Positions 42,172 to 52,164 are shown, counted from the stretch's first letter. The stretch is DNA of 64,000 nucleotides from Microbacterium terregens (GCF_027922045.1 NZ_BSEX01000024.1:62001-126000); one strand, 5' to 3'. Notes: generated by a model from the sequence alone, not told the origin. Made by a program: numbers and translations.

Positions 42172-44265
42172 TCACCAGATCCGGACGCGCGCGTCGGGTG
42201 CCAGGTACAGCTTGCTGCCGGGTGCCGGCTTGAAGCCCTCGTACCAGGGATCGAGGTTGCGGACGACCCAGGCGCGCTGCTGCGACGGGGAGTGCGGGTC
42301 TGTCAGCAGCCGCTGGCGAAGGTTCGCCTCGCGGTAGCTGCGCCGCCAAACCTGCGCCCAGCCGAGGTAGAAGCGCTGCTCGCCGGTATAGCCGTCCACG
42401 ACGCCGGCAGGCTTGCCGCCGAGCGCGTGCTGATAGGCGTCCCACGCGACGGTCAGGCCGGCGAGGTCGGCGATGTTCTCGCCCAGCGTCAGCGCGCCCT
42501 TCACGTGAAGGCCCGGCAGCGGCTCATAGGCGTCGTACTGGCGGACGAGCGCTGCAGTGCGTTCCTCGAACCGCTTCACGTCCTGCGGCGTCCACCAGTC
42601 GGTGAGGCTGCCGTTCGCGTCGTACTTGCGGCCCTGGTCGTCGAAGTGGTGGCTGATCTCGTGGCCGATGACGGCGCCGATGCCGCCATAGTTCACCGCG
42701 GGATCGGCGTTGGGATCGAAGAACGGCGGCTGCAGGATCGCGGCCGGAAACACGATCTCGTTCATGACGGGGTTCGCATAGGCGTTCACCGTCATCGGGG
42801 TCATGTACCACTCCCACTTCTGGATCGGGCGACCCAGCTTGGAGAAGTTGTCGGCATGTGCCCAATTGGCGGCCCGCACCGCATTGCCGAGCGCATCACC
42901 GGCGCGGATCTGGAGGTCGGAATAATCCTTCCACTTGTCCGGATAGCCGATCTTGGGCGTGAAGGCCGCGAGCTTGGCGCGCGCCTTCTGCTTCGTTTCG
43001 GGCGCCATCCATTCGAGCTGGTCGATCCGGCGGCCCATCGCCTCGGTCACGTTGCGAACCAGCGCATCGGCCGCAGCCTTGGTCTCGGGCGGGAAATACT
43101 TCGCGACGTAGACCTGGCTGACCTCGTCCCCGAGCGCGTCGCTGGTGAAGTCGACCGCGCGTTCCCAGCGCTGCTGCTGCTCCGGGGTGCCCGACAGCGT
43201 GGTGCCGTAGAAGGCGAAGCTCTCCTGGTCGAACGCCTTCGGCAGGACGCCGGCATATTGGTCGAGCGAGCGCACCAGCATCTGGTCCTTGAGGACCGAC
43301 ACCGGAGCGGCCGAAATCGCCTTGGCGATGCCTGCCACCGCGCTCGGCTGCGCCACGATCACCGTGTCAACAGTCGCGCCCATCGCCTTGAAATAGGTCG
43401 GGAAGTCGAAACCGGGCGCCTGCTTTTGAAGCTGCGCCAGCGTCAGCTTGTTGTAGGTCTTGTCGGCGTTGCGGCTTTCGACCCGGGTCCAGTGCGCCTT
43501 GGCGATGCTGGTCTCATAGGCCAGGATCGCCAAGGCGCGCGCCTGCGCATTGGGCTCGCCGGCCAGGGTGAACATCTTGGCGACGTGCGCGACATAGGCG
43601 TTGCGCGTCTCGACCATCTTGGCGTCGGTGGAGAGGTAATAGTCGCGGTCCGGCAGGCCTAGGCCGGACTGGCTGAGGTTCAGCGCATAGACGTCCGGGT
43701 GCTTGTCGTCCGGGCCGACATAGCCGCCAAACGGACCCTCGATGCCGTTGACCGAAGCCTCGGCCGCGAGCGCGGCATAGCCGGCCTTGCCGGACAGCGC
43801 CTTGATCTTGCCGAGCCAGGGCTGGATCGGGGCGAGACCCTTGGCGTCGATCGAAGCCTGGTCGAGGTAGGTCGCATAGGCGACGCCGATCTTGGAGTTC
43901 GCGTCGGCGCGCACGCCGTCCAGGATCTCGCGGGTGCGGCTGCGGGACAGATCCTCCAGCACCGTGAACATGCCGAAGTTGGACTTGTCGGCCGGGATCG
44001 GCGTCGTCTTTTCCCAGGTGCCGTTCGCAAAGCCGTAGAAGTCGTCCCCTGGCGCGATCGTGCGGTCCATGCCGGCTTCGTCGAAGCCGAAGGTCCCGAT
44101 CTGCGGCTTGGCAGTGCCCGCGGCGCTGACCGGGCCGGTTGCAGCCTGGCCGACGGCCTGCGTCTGCTCGGCGACGGCAGCGGGGTCGGCGGCGCCAGTG
44201 GTGGCGCACGCGCCGAGCAGCGCGGAGCCGGCGAGCAGAGAGGATAACAGAAGCGAACGCCGCAT
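42172..44265 (-). CDS. M13 (neprilysin-like) zinc metallopeptidase, predicted lipoprotein
   Basis: A 697-residue peptidase with a lipobox LLGAC at Cys20, so it should be anchored in the envelope. The zinc site GHEISHHFDDQG is near residue 535, and the third ligand motif GENIADLAG about 60 residues later. NAYANPVMNEIVFPA carries the Asn-Ala-Tyr substrate-binding motif of the family. M13 enzymes cut oligopeptides on the amino side of hydrophobic residues. ATG 44265 begins the signal sequence; a longer open frame upstream overlaps the DUF2062 gene and is spurious. It lies 56 bp downstream of DUF2062. Confidence 0.95.
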   Translation of the reverse strand: MRRSLLLSSLLAGSALLGACATTGAADPAAVAEQTQAVGQAATGPVSAAGTAKPQIGTFGFDEAGMDRTIAPGDDFYGFANGTWEKTTPIPADKSNFGMFTVLEDLSRSRTREILDGVRADANSKIGVAYATYLDQASIDAKGLAPIQPWLGKIKALSGKAGYAALAAEASVNGIEGPFGGYVGPDDKHPDVYALNLSQSGLGLPDRDYYLSTDAKMVETRNAYVAHVAKMFTLAGEPNAQARALAILAYETSIAKAHWTRVESRNADKTYNKLTLAQLQKQAPGFDFPTYFKAMGATVDTVIVAQPSAVAGIAKAISAAPVSVLKDQMLVRSLDQYAGVLPKAFDQESFAFYGTTLSGTPEQQQRWERAVDFTSDALGDEVSQVYVAKYFPPETKAAADALVRNVTEAMGRRIDQLEWMAPETKQKARAKLAAFTPKIGYPDKWKDYSDLQIRAGDALGNAVRAANWAHADNFSKLGRPIQKWEWYMTPMTVNAYANPVMNEIVFPAAILQPPFFDPNADPAVNYGGIGAVIGHEISHHFDDQGRKYDANGSLTDWWTPQDVKRFEERTAALVRQYDAYEPLPGLHVKGALTLGENIADLAGLTVAWDAYQHALGGKPAGVVDGYTGEQRFYLGWAQVWRRSYREANLRQRLLTDPHSPSQQRAWVVRNLDPWYEGFKPAPGSKLYLAPDARVRIW

Positions 44266-44321
44266 GGTGAGTCCTTCACACTGGGTGGAATGCGGCTGTC
44301 TTAGTGGGCGGGGATCACCCG

Positions 44322-44903
44322 TCAATTCAAAGACGTATCCTCGTGCCGTGCGGAACGGCGATGGCGGCGGCGCCACTTGCGCCCGATCCACAACCGCCAC
44401 CCGAACGCGCTGCCGAAATAGCCGAGCAGCGCGCCCAGCAGGGAGAAGAACAGCAGGCCGACGAGCGTCGCGGGGCCCGCATCGACCAGCAGCCAGTCGA
44501 GCCAGCCGACATCGACCTGGGCATGGGTGGCAAGCGGTTGGCCGGGCACCTGTGCATTGAACCGCAGCAGCCAGGCTCCGACCCAATAGGCTGCGACCCA
44601 CAGCGGCGGCGTCGTGATCGGATTGGTGAAGAAGGTGGTGAGCGCCGCGGCCGGGATGTTCGCCCGAAGCGGCAGCGCCAGCACGGCGGAGGCCGGGATC
44701 TGGCCCATCGGGATCAGGATGCCGGTCACCATCCCGAGCGCGACGCCACGAGGCACCGAGCGCCGGGTGAATCGCCAGAGTTCCGGGGCAAGCACGCGAT
44801 GCGCCACCGGACGAAGCCAGCGGTTCTCGCCCATGCTCTCGCGCGTCGGCATGTTCGCCGCCGCCCACCGCAAGATGCGGACGCCGAGCTGCTTGTCGCG
44901 CAA
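44322..44903 (-). CDS. DUF2062 membrane protein
   Basis: A 193-residue protein with the DUF2062 signature: RRSVPRGVALGMVTGILIPMGQ, PLRANIPAAALTTFFTNPITTPPLWVAAY and a C-terminal pair of membrane helices around GPATLVGLLFFSLLGALLGYFG. It should sit in the inner membrane; its biochemical role is not known. The start is uncertain. TTG 44903 keeps the N-terminal helix seen in relatives (RILRWAAANMPTRES), while ATG 44852 would remove it. It follows the smpB stop with a gap of only 5 bp, suggesting an operon. Confidence 0.85.
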   Translation of the reverse strand: MRDKQLGVRILRWAAANMPTRESMGENRWLRPVAHRVLAPELWRFTRRSVPRGVALGMVTGILIPMGQIPASAVLALPLRANIPAAALTTFFTNPITTPPLWVAAYWVGAWLLRFNAQVPGQPLATHAQVDVGWLDWLLVDAGPATLVGLLFFSLLGALLGYFGSAFGWRLWIGRKWRRRHRRSARHEDTSLN

Positions 44904-44908
44904 GCGCG

Positions 44909-45391
44909 TCAGCCGCGGTCGCGCAGCAGGCGCTGCTGCTCGCGCTTCCAGTCGCGCTCCTTGATGGTGTCCCGCTTGTCGTGGGCCTTCTTGCCCTTGG
45001 CGAGGGCCAGTTCGACCTTCGCGCGGCCCTGCCCGTTGAAGTAGACCGACAGGGGGACCAGCGTCATGCCCTCGCGCGCGACGGCGCCGTGCATCTTGTT
45101 GATCTCACGCATGTTGAGCAGCAGCTTGCGGGGCCGCTTGGGCTCATGGTTGAAGCGGTTGCCGTGGCTGAACTCGGGGATGTTGGCGTTGATCAGCCAG
45201 ACCTCCTCGTCCTTCACCTCGGCATAGCTCTCGGCGATCGAGCCTTCGCCGAAGCGCAGCGACTTCACCTCGGTGCCGGTGAGCGCGATGCCAGCCTCGT
45301 AGGTGGTCTCGATGAAATAGTCGAAGCGTGCGCGCCGGTTCTCGGCGACGGTCTTGCGCTTGTCGAAGGTGGCGGGTCTGGGTCGGGCCAT
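44909..45391 (-). CDS. smpB: SsrA-binding protein SmpB
   Basis: A 160-residue trans-translation factor. Signature regions are [56 protein letters not shown] and the C-terminal basic tail beginning [16 protein letters not shown]. SmpB brings tmRNA to stalled ribosomes. The ATG at 45391 gives the usual length and the typical [13 protein letters not shown] start. No ssrA gene is present in the window. It heads a leftward run smpB-DUF2062-M13 peptidase and is divergent from the prolyl iminopeptidase gene. Confidence 0.98.
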   Translation of the reverse strand: MARPRPATFDKRKTVAENRRARFDYFIETTYEAGIALTGTEVKSLRFGEGSIAESYAEVKDEEVWLINANIPEFSHGNRFNHEPKRPRKLLLNMREINKMHGAVAREGMTLVPLSVYFNGQGRAKVELALAKGKKAHDKRDTIKERDWKREQQRLLRDRG

Positions 45392-45407
45392 GGGAGGCCG
45401 GACATAG

Positions 45408-46451
<1,044 letters not shown>

Positions 46452-46512
46452 GCGGCGCTCAATCTTCTTCGTACCCAGCCGACGGCCAGGTACAGTATCG
46501 TCTCCTGGGTGC

Positions 46513-46719
46513 TCAGCCCGACTTCTTCGGCGTCACCCAGACCGACACCGGTACGACGACCTTGCCCGGCGCGGGCTTGCCCACTTCGACGCGGTCCGCA
46601 GTGACGAGTTCGCCCGTCTCCAGCGTGAAGGAAGCCCATGGCTTCGGCATACGGCCGAAGCTCATCCGCTGGATCGGCTGGCCCGTGGTCGTGTTCATGA
46701 TCGTTGCAATGATACCCAT
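46513..46719 (-). CDS. Small putative protein (68 residues), unknown
   Basis: An open frame starting MGIIATIMNTTTGQPIQRM and ending WVTPKKSG. The codon choice is strongly GC-biased in third positions, as in real genes here, and the sequence reads as a soluble beta-rich small protein (TLETGELVTADRVEVG, then VVVPVSVWVTP). It is 49 bp downstream of the GH16 gene on the same strand. There is no good ribosome-binding site. I do not recognise a family. Confidence 0.5.
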   Translation of the reverse strand: MGIIATIMNTTTGQPIQRMSFGRMPKPWASFTLETGELVTADRVEVGKPAPGKVVVPVSVWVTPKKSG

Positions 46720-46768
46720 CGCCGGGCGGATAGCGGCGCGATCCTGCCGCTGTCCAGCCGCCGTGCGA

Positions 46769-47590
46769 TCAGTCGCCGTGCTTCCAGTAGCGGACATAAT
46801 CGACCGACATACGCTGCGGGAAGCTGCGGTCGTCGACGCCCTTTGCCCCGCCCCAGTCGCCGCCAACGGCAAGGTTCAGGATCAGCGGATAGGGTTTGGT
46901 GAACGGCCATGCCGCTGCTCCACCCGGCTGGTCGTTCGCCACCCGCATATAGGCACGGCCGTCGATGCCGATGGTGATCGAATCCGGCTTCCAGTCGAGC
47001 TGGTAGTTGTGGAAGGCGGTGCACGCGGTCGCCACCTGCTTCTGCGCGCCCCGCTGCGTGCCGAGGCGATGGTTGAAGGCGCCGCTGTGAAGGGTCGCAT
47101 GGATGACGTTCGGGTCCCAGCCGACCATCTCCATGATGTCGATCTCCCCGCCGGCGGGCCAGGAGGCGTCCTCCGGAACCATCCAGATGGCAGGCCAGGC
47201 GCCGCGGCCGCAGGGGAGCTTGGCACGCACCTCGTAGAAGCCATAGCCGAGCGTTTGGCGGGTCACGAGCTTAGCGGAGCTATAGGCCTGCCCTCCCCAG
47301 TCGGGGAACTTCGCCTTGGAGAGCGGCTCCCGCCGCGCCTCGATCACGAGCACGCCGTCTTCGATGCGGGTATTCTCCGGCCGGTCCGCCGCGTAATATT
47401 GCTTCTCGTTGTTGTACCAGCCGGCGGCGTTGCGGGAGGTGTCGAACCGCCAGACGCGCTGGTCGACCTTGTTGCCTGCAAACTCGTCCGCGAAACTGGC
47501 CGGAGCCGCGGGCGCCGCCATCGGCGCGTCCACGGCATAGTTGGTGGCGCCCAGCGTCGCCGCCTGAACCGCGAGCAGCATCCATTGCAT
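46769..47590 (-). CDS. Glycoside hydrolase family 16 enzyme (laminarinase-like)
   Basis: A 273-residue GH16 beta-glucanase. The catalytic motif GEIDIMEMVG, near residue 150, supplies the nucleophile Glu, assisting Asp and acid/base Glu. Other family blocks are FADEFAGNKVDQRVWRFDT, GYGFYEVRAKLPCGRGAWPAIWM, HNYQLDWKPDSI and LNLAVGGDWGG. It should hydrolyse beta-1,3 or mixed beta-glucans. The N-terminus MQWMLLAVQAATLGA is hydrophobic and may be a signal peptide. ATG 47590 is strongly supported by GGAGGTGCCG. It is probably periplasmic or secreted. Confidence 0.93.
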   Translation of the reverse strand: MQWMLLAVQAATLGATNYAVDAPMAAPAAPASFADEFAGNKVDQRVWRFDTSRNAAGWYNNEKQYYAADRPENTRIEDGVLVIEARREPLSKAKFPDWGGQAYSSAKLVTRQTLGYGFYEVRAKLPCGRGAWPAIWMVPEDASWPAGGEIDIMEMVGWDPNVIHATLHSGAFNHRLGTQRGAQKQVATACTAFHNYQLDWKPDSITIGIDGRAYMRVANDQPGGAAAWPFTKPYPLILNLAVGGDWGGAKGVDDRSFPQRMSVDYVRYWKHGD

Positions 47591-47676
47591 CGGCACCTCC
47601 TCCACTGCCCGGTCTCCAGCCGCCGGATGAAACGATCCTAGGCGATACCGACAGGAGTGGGAAGCGGATGCCGGCG

Positions 47677-48264
47677 TTACTCGCCCGAGCTGAGCCCGCG
47701 AAGCGCCCGCGCGCGCTGCACGTCGTGCTCGACCACGGCAGTGGTGAAGCGGCGGAACAGACGCTGTGCCTGGCGCCAGGAGCCGCCGGCGGGTACGTTC
47801 CGCTCCCGCGTGCGCACCACGCCACTGCCCCAGTCGCTCGCGATGCGCTGCAGCTCCGCATCCTTCTCGTCGAACGCATCGTCGATCACCAGCGAGGAGA
47901 AGGGCATCGCGATCCGGGGCGCGGCGAAGCGGCCACGCAGGTCCTCCCGTGCTTCCCCCGGCGCGAACAGCAGCGCGCCTGCGACCCGGGCGGCATAGTT
48001 GGCCGGCGACAGTTTCGCCCACCAGCCGACGGCAAAGCAGCTGAGACCGCTGGCGATCAGCAGCACCGACCGGTCCGACTCGGTGACGGCGCGGTCCAGC
48101 TTGGCAGCCCAGCGTGCCCGGTCGGACCGCGTCGCGAAACCCCCGCTCAGATGCCGCGCGCCTTCGGCCGGCCATCCCAGCTTCCGCCATGCAGGCAGCG
48201 GGTCTTGCGGGTCCGAAAGCGTGATGACGGAGAGATCCTCTCGCCACATCGCCAGACTGGTCAT
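47677..48264 (-). CDS. RBBP9/YdeN-like alpha/beta hydrolase paralogue lacking the nucleophile
   Basis: A 195-residue protein clearly related to the next gene upstream: RWAAKLDRAV, FAVGWWAKLSP and DWGS align with its counterparts. The nucleophile elbow AHSLGC of the paralogue is ASGLSC here, so the nucleophile Ser becomes Gly73. The histidine position (GHLNA in the paralogue) is Val157, and the oxyanion segment PGLNGSG is replaced. The open frame is intact, so this looks like a pseudoenzyme with a retained fold rather than a pseudogene. A regulatory or partner role with the active paralogue is only inference. It starts 73 bp after that gene ends. Confidence 0.8.
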   Translation of the reverse strand: MTSLAMWREDLSVITLSDPQDPLPAWRKLGWPAEGARHLSGGFATRSDRARWAAKLDRAVTESDRSVLLIASGLSCFAVGWWAKLSPANYAARVAGALLFAPGEAREDLRGRFAAPRIAMPFSSLVIDDAFDEKDAELQRIASDWGSGVVRTRERNVPAGGSWRQAQRLFRRFTTAVVEHDVQRARALRGLSSGE

Positions 48265-48337
48265 AGGCAGCTCCCTTCCCTGTTTTATGCGGCGGTCGCG
48301 ATCCCTCGCCGCCTTGCTTATTTCCCTGACGCCGAGC

Positions 48338-49018
48338 TCACGCCCCGTGTGCCTCGAAGCCGCCGAAGCCCGCGCGGCGCCGTACCTCGCGTGTAACCAG
48401 GCTGCGTGCTTCCGTCGGGGCGGTGCCGTGCCCGCCCGCTTCGAAGCTTTCGAGGAGGACGCCGTCGAGCAGTTCCTGTCCCGCGCGCCAGTCGCCCAGG
48501 CCGCTGTCGGCGTTCAGGTGGCCGCGCTCTCCGGCATCGATGAACTCGCTGCCCCAGTCCGCGGCAAGGCCGCGCGCACGCTCCAGCGTGATCCAGGGGT
48601 CGTCCCGGGAAGCGACCACGATCGAGGGAAACGGCAGCCGCAGGCGCGGCGTCGTGGCAAAGCCCTTGACCTCGGCAGGCGCCTCCGGCCGATCGACGTC
48701 CGCGGGTGCCACCAGCAGCGCGCCGACGACGGGCCCGTCCGGCAGTTGCGGCGAAAGCTCCGCCCACCAGGCGACCGCGATGCAGCCCAGGCTGTGCGCG
48801 GCCAGCACCACCGGGGCCTCCGCCCGGCGGATCGCCTGGTCCAGCTTGGTGATCCAGCTGTTGCGATGCGGGGTGTGCCACATGCCGAGATCGACGCGCA
48901 CCGTATCGGGGCGGCGCTGCTCCCACAGCGTCTGCCAGTGAGAGGGACCCGAGCCGTTCAGCCCCGGCACCGTCAAGATCGTCGGATGCAGTGCTTCGTT
49001 CGAAGAGGAACTCGCCAT
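48338..49018 (-). CDS. RBBP9/YdeN-family alpha/beta hydrolase
   Basis: A 226-residue serine hydrolase of the RBBP9/YdeN family. TVPGLNGSGPSHWQTLWE is the family N-terminus. Nucleophile Ser76 lies in AAHSLGC, the acid is Asp139 or 140 in ASRDDPW, and His167 lies in GHLNADSG. It is cytoplasmic; esterase activity is expected but no natural substrate is known. The C-terminal 35 residues are Gly/Arg-rich and beyond the usual domain. A good promoter is visible upstream (49080-49108). The degenerate paralogue follows and is likely co-transcribed. Confidence 0.88.
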   Translation of the reverse strand: MASSSSNEALHPTILTVPGLNGSGPSHWQTLWEQRRPDTVRVDLGMWHTPHRNSWITKLDQAIRRAEAPVVLAAHSLGCIAVAWWAELSPQLPDGPVVGALLVAPADVDRPEAPAEVKGFATTPRLRLPFPSIVVASRDDPWITLERARGLAADWGSEFIDAGERGHLNADSGLGDWRAGQELLDGVLLESFEAGGHGTAPTEARSLVTREVRRRAGFGGFEAHGA

Positions 49019-49079
49019 CGTGCTTCTCCTGGTTCCGAGAAGAACCCTTTGACTATCACGCCCGCCAGCCAGTTCGAAG

Positions 49080-49108
49080 ATAATCCTACTATGTAGCTAG
49101 ACAATCAA
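49080..49108 (-). promoter_or_regulatory. Predicted promoter for the RBBP9-like gene pair
   Basis: On the minus strand TTGATT (49108-49103) and GATTAT (49085-49080) are separated by 17 bp. The spacer contains the small palindrome CTAC-ATA-GTAG, which could bind a regulator. It lies about 60 bp before the hydrolase start. Confidence 0.45.
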
Positions 49109-49151
49109 GCTGCGCCCGAACGGCCTTGCCGTGCGGCCAATGATGTGCCCG

Positions 49152-50492
49152 TCAGGCGGAAAGCGCCTGACGCGGCTGGAGGTCCGCAGCGCCGCCGGCA
49201 TGGTAGCGTGCCAAGTCGAGCATCCCGGCGCGCTTGGCGACGATCGTCGGCACCAGCGCCTGCCCGGCGACATTCACCGCCGTGCGCCCCATGTCCAGGA
49301 TCGGATCGATTGCGAGCAGCAGCCCCACGCCATCGAGCGGCAGCCCGAGCGTGGAGAGCGTGAGCGTCAGCATCACGGTCGCGCCCGTCATGCCGGCCGT
49401 GGCGGCAGAGCCGAGCACCGAGACGAACACGATCAGCAGATAGTCGGCGAAGTGAAGCGGTACGCCGAAGAACTGCGCGACGAAGATCGCCGAGATGGCC
49501 GGGTAGATGGCCGCGCACCCGTCCATCTTGGTCGTCGCGGCAAGCGGGACGGCGAAGGACGTGTAGGCGCGCGGCACGCCGAGCGCCCGCTCCGTCACTT
49601 CCTCGGTCAGGGGCAGAGTGCCCACCGACGAGCGCGAGACGAAGCCGAGCTGGATCGCCGGCCAGGCGGATGCGAAGAACCGCAGCGGGCTGAGCCCGTG
49701 CGCCGCCAACAGCAGCGGGTAGACGACGAGCAGGACGAGCGCGAGGCCGAGGTAGATCGCACCTGCGAAGGACCCAAGGCTCGACAGCGTGCCCCAGCCG
49801 TAGCGGACCGCGGCATCGCCGATGAGCGCGGCGGTGCCGATCGGCGTCAGCGCGATCACCCAGCGCAGCAGCCGCCGGAAGATCTGGAGCGCCGATGCGT
49901 TGAACGCCAGGAACGGCTCGCCGGCGGCACCGATCCGGACCGCGGCCGCGCCGATCGCGATCGCGGCGACGATGATCTGGAGCACGTTGAACGACAGGGT
50001 GGTCGAGAGCTTCGCATCCGCCTGGCTGGTGGCCGCGGTGATGCCCAGGAAGTTCGCCGGGATCAGCCCTTTCAGGAAATCGACCCAGCTGCCGGTGGTC
50101 GCCGGCACCGCGGCCGCTGCCTGATCCACGCCCGCATGGAGACCCGGCTGGATCAAGATGCCCAGCACGATTCCGATCGTCACCGCGATGCCCGCGGTGA
50201 TCGCGAACCAGACCAGCGTCTCTACCACCAGCCGAGCGGCGTTGCGCAGCTCGCGAAGCGCGGCGATTGAGCCGACGATAGCGGTGAACACCAGCGGCGG
50301 CACCAGCGCCTTTAGAAGCTGGACGAAACTCTGCCCCACCGTGTGCAGCGTCTGCGCAAGCCAATTGGCGTCCCCGCCCGGGATCGAGCGTGCGAGCAAG
50401 CCGAGCAAAACGCCCGCCACCATGCCGACTAGGACCTGAACGCCGAACGAAGGTAAGCGAACCGCGCTGCCGCTTGCAGAAACCTGGGTCAT
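49152..50492 (-). CDS. Dicarboxylate/amino acid:cation symporter (DAACS family)
   Basis: A 446-residue inner membrane transporter of the GltP/DctA family. Hydrophobic helices alternate through the sequence, and the substrate and cation motifs are present: RSSVGTLPLTEEV (HP1 serine-rich loop), AATTKMDGCA (the NMDGT-equivalent), GMTGATVMLTLTLS (HP2) and DPILDMGRTAVNVAGQA. It should import C4-dicarboxylates or acidic amino acids with H+ or Na+. The start is taken as ATG 50492; in-frame starts at 50522 and 50564 are possible but have no better signals. It lies downstream of the bcs operon on the same strand, after a gap of 156 bp. Confidence 0.92.
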   Translation of the reverse strand: MTQVSASGSAVRLPSFGVQVLVGMVAGVLLGLLARSIPGGDANWLAQTLHTVGQSFVQLLKALVPPLVFTAIVGSIAALRELRNAARLVVETLVWFAITAGIAVTIGIVLGILIQPGLHAGVDQAAAAVPATTGSWVDFLKGLIPANFLGITAATSQADAKLSTTLSFNVLQIIVAAIAIGAAAVRIGAAGEPFLAFNASALQIFRRLLRWVIALTPIGTAALIGDAAVRYGWGTLSSLGSFAGAIYLGLALVLLVVYPLLLAAHGLSPLRFFASAWPAIQLGFVSRSSVGTLPLTEEVTERALGVPRAYTSFAVPLAATTKMDGCAAIYPAISAIFVAQFFGVPLHFADYLLIVFVSVLGSAATAGMTGATVMLTLTLSTLGLPLDGVGLLLAIDPILDMGRTAVNVAGQALVPTIVAKRAGMLDLARYHAGGAADLQPRQALSA

Positions 50493-50648
50493 GAACCCGA
50501 TCTGGGGTTCGCCAGGAGACATCCCAACGTAGCTTTTCTGCTGGACGGAAAAGCTGGCGCCCACTCGGGATTACGGCAGGGGCATCAGCATGCGCAGCGT
50601 ACCGCCGTCGTTCCGGTCGAACTCCTGAACGACGGCGGGTGCTACGGC

Positions 50649-51710
50649 TCAGAGATAGGCGAGTGCCTGCAGGACGCTGGCGTAGTAATCGGCCTGCGGG
50701 GTCGGTGCCGGCAGCGGCTGGCCGAGCAGGCGGCGTACGCCCACCATCGCGCCGCTCGATAGGGCGAAGGGTGCGGTCTGCCCGGTGCGGACATCGATCC
50801 ACGCGGGAATTGGCCCGGCGCCATAGCCGCGCCAGAAGCGCGCGATCGCGTCCGCCTTGGCACCGCGCCCCGCCATCGCGAGGTAGAGCGGCACGCGCAC
50901 CGCGTCGAAGCCGAAGCGCGGATCACGCCCCGCAGCCGGCGACATGCTGCCGTCGGGCGTCACATCCACCCAGTCGGTGGGCAGGGCATGCTGGCCGAAG
51001 CGCGCGCGGGCGATCAGCGCCTCCCCGCCCTTGATGACGGCATCCCACTTCTTGTCGCCGTCGGCCGCCCGGAACCGTTCGAGCGCGGGCCACACGTAAT
51101 AGGAAGGGTTGAGCGTCAGCCGGCCCTGCTGCTCGAACCCGGTGCCGCCAGGAACCAGGAAGAGGTCGTTCCCGACCTGCCGCAACATGGTGTCGTGCAG
51201 CGCGTTCCGGATGGCCGCGGCCCGCTCTGCCAGGAAGCGCTCGCGCCAACGATCTGCACCGATCATCAGCCCCCAGGCGATCAGCATGTCGCCGTCGGTG
51301 GCGTTGTTCGGATCGCGCACGGGCTGGGCGGCATTGGGGTCGTAGCGCCAGGAATAGAGCGGGTCGCTGCTGCGCGTTAGCGTCTTTTCCGTCCAGGCGA
51401 GGATCCGGTCGAACGCGTCGCGGTCGCCTGCCGTGGCGGAAAGGACGAGCGCATAGCCCTGCCCTTCCGTGTGGCTGACGCCGTTGTTGCCGGTGTCGAT
51501 CACCCGGCCGTCCGGCTGCACGAAGCTGCCCTTGAAGCCGGTCCAGAGCGACGGGATCAGGGCGGGGTTGCCGCCTGTCACCGGGGGCGTCTTGCGCGGT
51601 GCCGCTGCATTGCCGGCGGTGTCGTGGCCATTGTCCGCCGCGCGCCCCGAGCATGCAACGACGAAGCTGCTGCCGGCACCGAGCAGCAGCGCGCGTCGAT
51701 CAAGCACCAT
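50649..51710 (-). CDS. bcsZ: Cellulose-operon endoglucanase, GH8 (BcsZ), predicted lipoprotein
   Basis: A 353-residue family 8 glucanase. The acid Glu is in SHTEGQGYALVL near residue 85, with ATDGDMLIAWGLM and LNPSYYVWPALERF following. BcsZ trims cellulose during export. The N-terminus has a twin Arg (DRRALLLG) and a lipobox-like VVAC ending at Cys20, so it may be a lipoprotein, unlike the soluble periplasmic BcsZ of enterobacteria. The start overlaps the end of bcsD by 11 bp, and it is the last gene of the operon. Confidence 0.93.
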   Translation of the reverse strand: MVLDRRALLLGAGSSFVVACSGRAADNGHDTAGNAAAPRKTPPVTGGNPALIPSLWTGFKGSFVQPDGRVIDTGNNGVSHTEGQGYALVLSATAGDRDAFDRILAWTEKTLTRSSDPLYSWRYDPNAAQPVRDPNNATDGDMLIAWGLMIGADRWRERFLAERAAAIRNALHDTMLRQVGNDLFLVPGGTGFEQQGRLTLNPSYYVWPALERFRAADGDKKWDAVIKGGEALIARARFGQHALPTDWVDVTPDGSMSPAAGRDPRFGFDAVRVPLYLAMAGRGAKADAIARFWRGYGAGPIPAWIDVRTGQTAPFALSSGAMVGVRRLLGQPLPAPTPQADYYASVLQALAYL

Positions 51711-52164
51711 AGAAGAATTCCACGCTCCGTTCGCTGGAACCGAGGACACGCGTGCGGATGCTCGCGCTGCCGCCGAGCTGGCCGAGCCAATGATCGTAGA
51801 TGCCGGCGAGCACGGCCACCGCGGTGTCGTGCCAGCGGCCGTCATCCATGCCGTGCGGCGCCGGCGGCAACTCCGAATGGAGGATCTGCAGCCCGCCTTC
51901 GGCAAAACGCAGCACCACCCGGCCCCAACCGCTCTCGGCCCAGAAGGCGTTCATGGCGGCGAAGATCTCGTCGTTGGACTGCGCCTCGCCGAGCGGGTAG
52001 GCACGCGCGATGCGGGCGCCGATGGCACGGAAGAACGCTTGCGCCTGCTCGGGCTCCGCTACCTCCCACGCCTCGTCCACCATGTGGCAGGCGAGCATGA
52101 CCGGCGGCTGAAGCCCGGTTTCTGACGGATCAAGCCGCCAAGGCATCAGCATCGGCTTGCTCAC
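51700..52164 (-). CDS. bcsD: Cellulose synthase subunit D
   Basis: A 154-residue cytosolic or periplasmic-ring protein matching BcsD/AcsD of Komagataeibacter in size (about 156) and in segments such as FFRAIGARIARAYPL, MNAFWAESGWGRVVL and DGRWHDTAVAVLAGIYDHWL. In Komagataeibacter it forms an octameric cylinder that helps order glucan chains into crystalline ribbons. The start overlaps the bcsC stop by four bases, and the end overlaps bcsZ. Its presence makes this a type-I-like operon. Sequence resemblance is moderate; context makes the call strong. Confidence 0.85.
   Translation of the reverse strand: MSKPMLMPWRLDPSETGLQPPVMLACHMVDEAWEVAEPEQAQAFFRAIGARIARAYPLGEAQSNDEIFAAMNAFWAESGWGRVVLRFAEGGLQILHSELPPAPHGMDDGRWHDTAVAVLAGIYDHWLGQLGGSASIRTRVLGSSERSVEFFYGA

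Noticed and set aside
39847..43662. A 1271-codon open frame on the plus strand opposite cckA and the M13 peptidase
   Set aside because: It is antisense to two genes with clear family motifs, has low-complexity Arg/Gly/Ala/Gln character and no recognisable domain; high GC makes stop codons rare in that frame.
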